Position numbers and translations under genes: made by a program
The notes under the pieces: model-generated
Told to the model about the DNA's origin: nothing
What the model saw: the letters and a program-made list of their open reading frames with translations, nothing else
Databases searched by the model: none
Source: Thermincola carboxydiphila
GTDB taxonomy: Bacteria > Bacillota > Thermincolia > Thermincolales > UBA2595
Reading direction: 5' to 3'
NCBI GenBank assembly: GCA_016841045.1
Contig: JAENZX010000007.1
Location: forward strand, 96,871 to 160,870
DNA: 64,000 bases
Part shown: positions 61,255-64,000 of the stretch, one piece after another
Layout: each line of letters starts with the position of its first letter
Numbering within the stretch: position 1 is the stretch's first letter

Positions 61255-61470
61255 TTATACCTCCCCGTCACTTTTGTATTCTAAAATATCTCCAGGCTGA
61301 CATTCTAAAGCCTTACAAATGGCCTCCAGAGTCGATAATCGAATCGCTTTTGCCTTTCCATTTTTCAATATAGAAAGATTAGCCATAGTTATCCCAACCC
61401 TCTCCGAAAGTTCTGTTACGCTCATTTTCCTTTTAGCCAGCATTACATCAATATTAATTATAATCGCCAT
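61255..61470 (-). CDS. XRE/Cro-type HTH regulator (YozG-like)
   Basis: A 71-residue protein that is almost entirely a Cro/C1-type HTH: MLAKRKMSVTELSERVGITMANLSILKNGK and LEAICKALECQPGDILEY, typical of the YozG group that accompanies DUF2975 genes. The start is ATG 61470 behind GAGGTG; 61479 is also in frame. It lies between the DUF2975 and membrane-protein genes with very short gaps. Confidence 0.93.
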   Translation of the reverse strand: MAIIINIDVMLAKRKMSVTELSERVGITMANLSILKNGKAKAIRLSTLEAICKALECQPGDILEYKSDGEV

Positions 61471-61481
61471 TATTTTCACCT

Positions 61482-61961
61482 CTAGACCGTTAAGTCATTT
61501 TCAGATTTTATATCTATGGCATTCTTTAACAGCTTTTGAAGAACAGCGGCAAAAACTGCAACCACCATTGAAGCAAAAGGAACAACTAATCCGACAAAGA
61601 TTACACCCGGGGCATCGTCTTTCTCTGCAAATAAATAGAAGAGCGGCAAGACTAACACATGCAAGCTAGTGATTGTGACGGCACAGTATTTTATTTTCCT
61701 TAAAGCTTTTACAGATAGTTCGGAGAAAGCCTCATTTTTGTCAATATAACTTAACAAATTAATAGCTTGATACAGAGCAAAGTAGAAAGGTATCGCCGAT
61801 GCATAAAAAGCGATGAAGACGGGATATTTTATATAAGCAAATTCCGGAAGCAATTTTGCTGCAATATTCCCTAGCTCAGGCACCAAAAATATGCACAAAG
61901 CAAGAACTGGAAAGCCCATAAGAATAACAGCTAACTTTAAAAAGAGTGTTTCTCGTTTCAT
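61482..61961 (-). CDS. DUF2975 membrane protein
   Basis: A 159-residue protein with four membrane helices of the DUF2975 family (FPVLALCIFLVPELG, YFALYQAINLLSYIDKNEAFSE, VALRKIKYCAVTI-like). DUF2975 genes are nearly always followed by a YozG-like HTH gene, as here. The function is unknown; a membrane-controlled regulator pair is likely. ATG 61961 follows GAGGTG by six bases. Confidence 0.9.
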   Translation of the reverse strand: MKRETLFLKLAVILMGFPVLALCIFLVPELGNIAAKLLPEFAYIKYPVFIAFYASAIPFYFALYQAINLLSYIDKNEAFSELSVKALRKIKYCAVTITSLHVLVLPLFYLFAEKDDAPGVIFVGLVVPFASMVVAVFAAVLQKLLKNAIDIKSENDLTV

Positions 61962-62070
61962 AATAAGCACCTCACTTGTTTTTTATTGATTTGATTATAA
62001 CAAAACATTTATCGTTTTACAATAAATTATTATCATATTTTATTATATTTTTATTGTCATAAGGTATTAA

Positions 62071-62128
62071 ATTCTGGGAATTCTGGATTCTGGAATTCTG
62101 GGATTCTGGGATTCTGGGATTCTGGGAT
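62071..62128. repeat. Short tandem repeat ATTCTGGG
   Basis: About seven head-to-tail copies of ATTCTGGG, the first ones with an extra A or missing G and the last four perfect. It lies in the 255-base gap between the DUF2975 gene and the Rph-like gene. One further TTCTGGGATA copy is at 62153-62162. Confidence 0.9.
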
Positions 62129-62170
62129 AAAACTAAATTGAAAAACGAGATGCTTCTGGGATAACAGAAA

Positions 62171-62199
62171 GTTCCCCCAAACCATCAGTCTGAGGGAAC
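62171..62199 (-). terminator. Terminator of the Rph-like gene
   Basis: GTTCCC pairs with GGGAAC with further inner pairing, followed on the minus strand by TTTCTG. A moderate terminator. Confidence 0.65.
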
Positions 62200-62225
62200 A
62201 CAAATTTCATCAATTTCTCGGCCAG

Positions 62226-64000
<1,775 letters not shown>

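Noticed and set aside
62071..62128. CRISPR array
   Set aside because: The units are 8 bases long, directly adjacent and without unique spacers, and no cas genes are nearby.

Overview
The window looks like a low-GC, endospore-forming anaerobic member of the Firmicutes, of the Clostridia/Peptococcaceae type. An H-type small acid-soluble spore protein gene (57963-58142) points to sporulation. Anaerobic life is suggested by a ferredoxin, a membrane polyferredoxin, an FprA-like metallo-beta-lactamase protein and an iron alcohol dehydrogenase. There are no rRNA or tRNA genes, transposases, prophage genes or CRISPR arrays; this reads as ordinary chromosome with some local gene decay and one local duplication.

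Layout. 0-6 kb: DUF4855 and DUF1540 proteins, a VanZ-like protein and a large GGDEF/EAL receptor. 6-9 kb: a cis-prenyltransferase-like protein, CobS, a BsuPI-domain protein and a MerR/TipAS regulator with a classic 19-bp-spacer promoter. 9-14 kb: CBS protein, YeiH-type carrier, HtpG under a perfect CIRCE operator, and a ferredoxin. 14-20.6 kb: GIY-YIG/DUF6530 pair, MFS carrier, the two-gene carboxynorspermidine route, a metallo-hydrolase and a UspA protein. 20.8-27.3 kb: acyl-CoA ligase next to a complete branched-chain-type ABC importer. 27.5-34 kb: UPF0316 protein with an attenuated leader, a UspA remnant, and redox enzymes. 34-36.6 kb: a cNMP-domain / degenerate AAA+ / polyferredoxin fusion. 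36.7-42.8 kb: a NitT/TauT-type importer, then an OpuA betaine importer behind a c-di-AMP riboswitch. 43-50 kb: DbpA-like helicase, a truncated second copy of the UPF0316 locus, a two-component system and MgtE. 50-55 kb: CarB without CarA, followed by a PurF-like protein lacking the N-terminal cysteine. 55-64 kb: stalk-domain protein, regulator/hydrolase pair, SspH, RidA, stand-alone AICAR transformylase behind a ZTP riboswitch, a DUF2975/XRE/membrane operon, and a rifampicin-phosphotransferase-like gene cut by the window end.

Control. Two riboswitches are recognisable on the minus strand (c-di-AMP for opuA, ZTP for the purH-type gene). DNA-level control is visible as CIRCE (htpG), a MerR operator, a 24-bp palindrome before the HTH/hydrolase operon, and a pair of overlapping palindromes between DUF6530 and the MFS gene. 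The most unusual protein is the 801-residue fusion at 34158-36563. The clearest evolutionary event is the duplication, with a 5' gene deletion, linking 27.7-28.3 kb to 44.9-45.4 kb.
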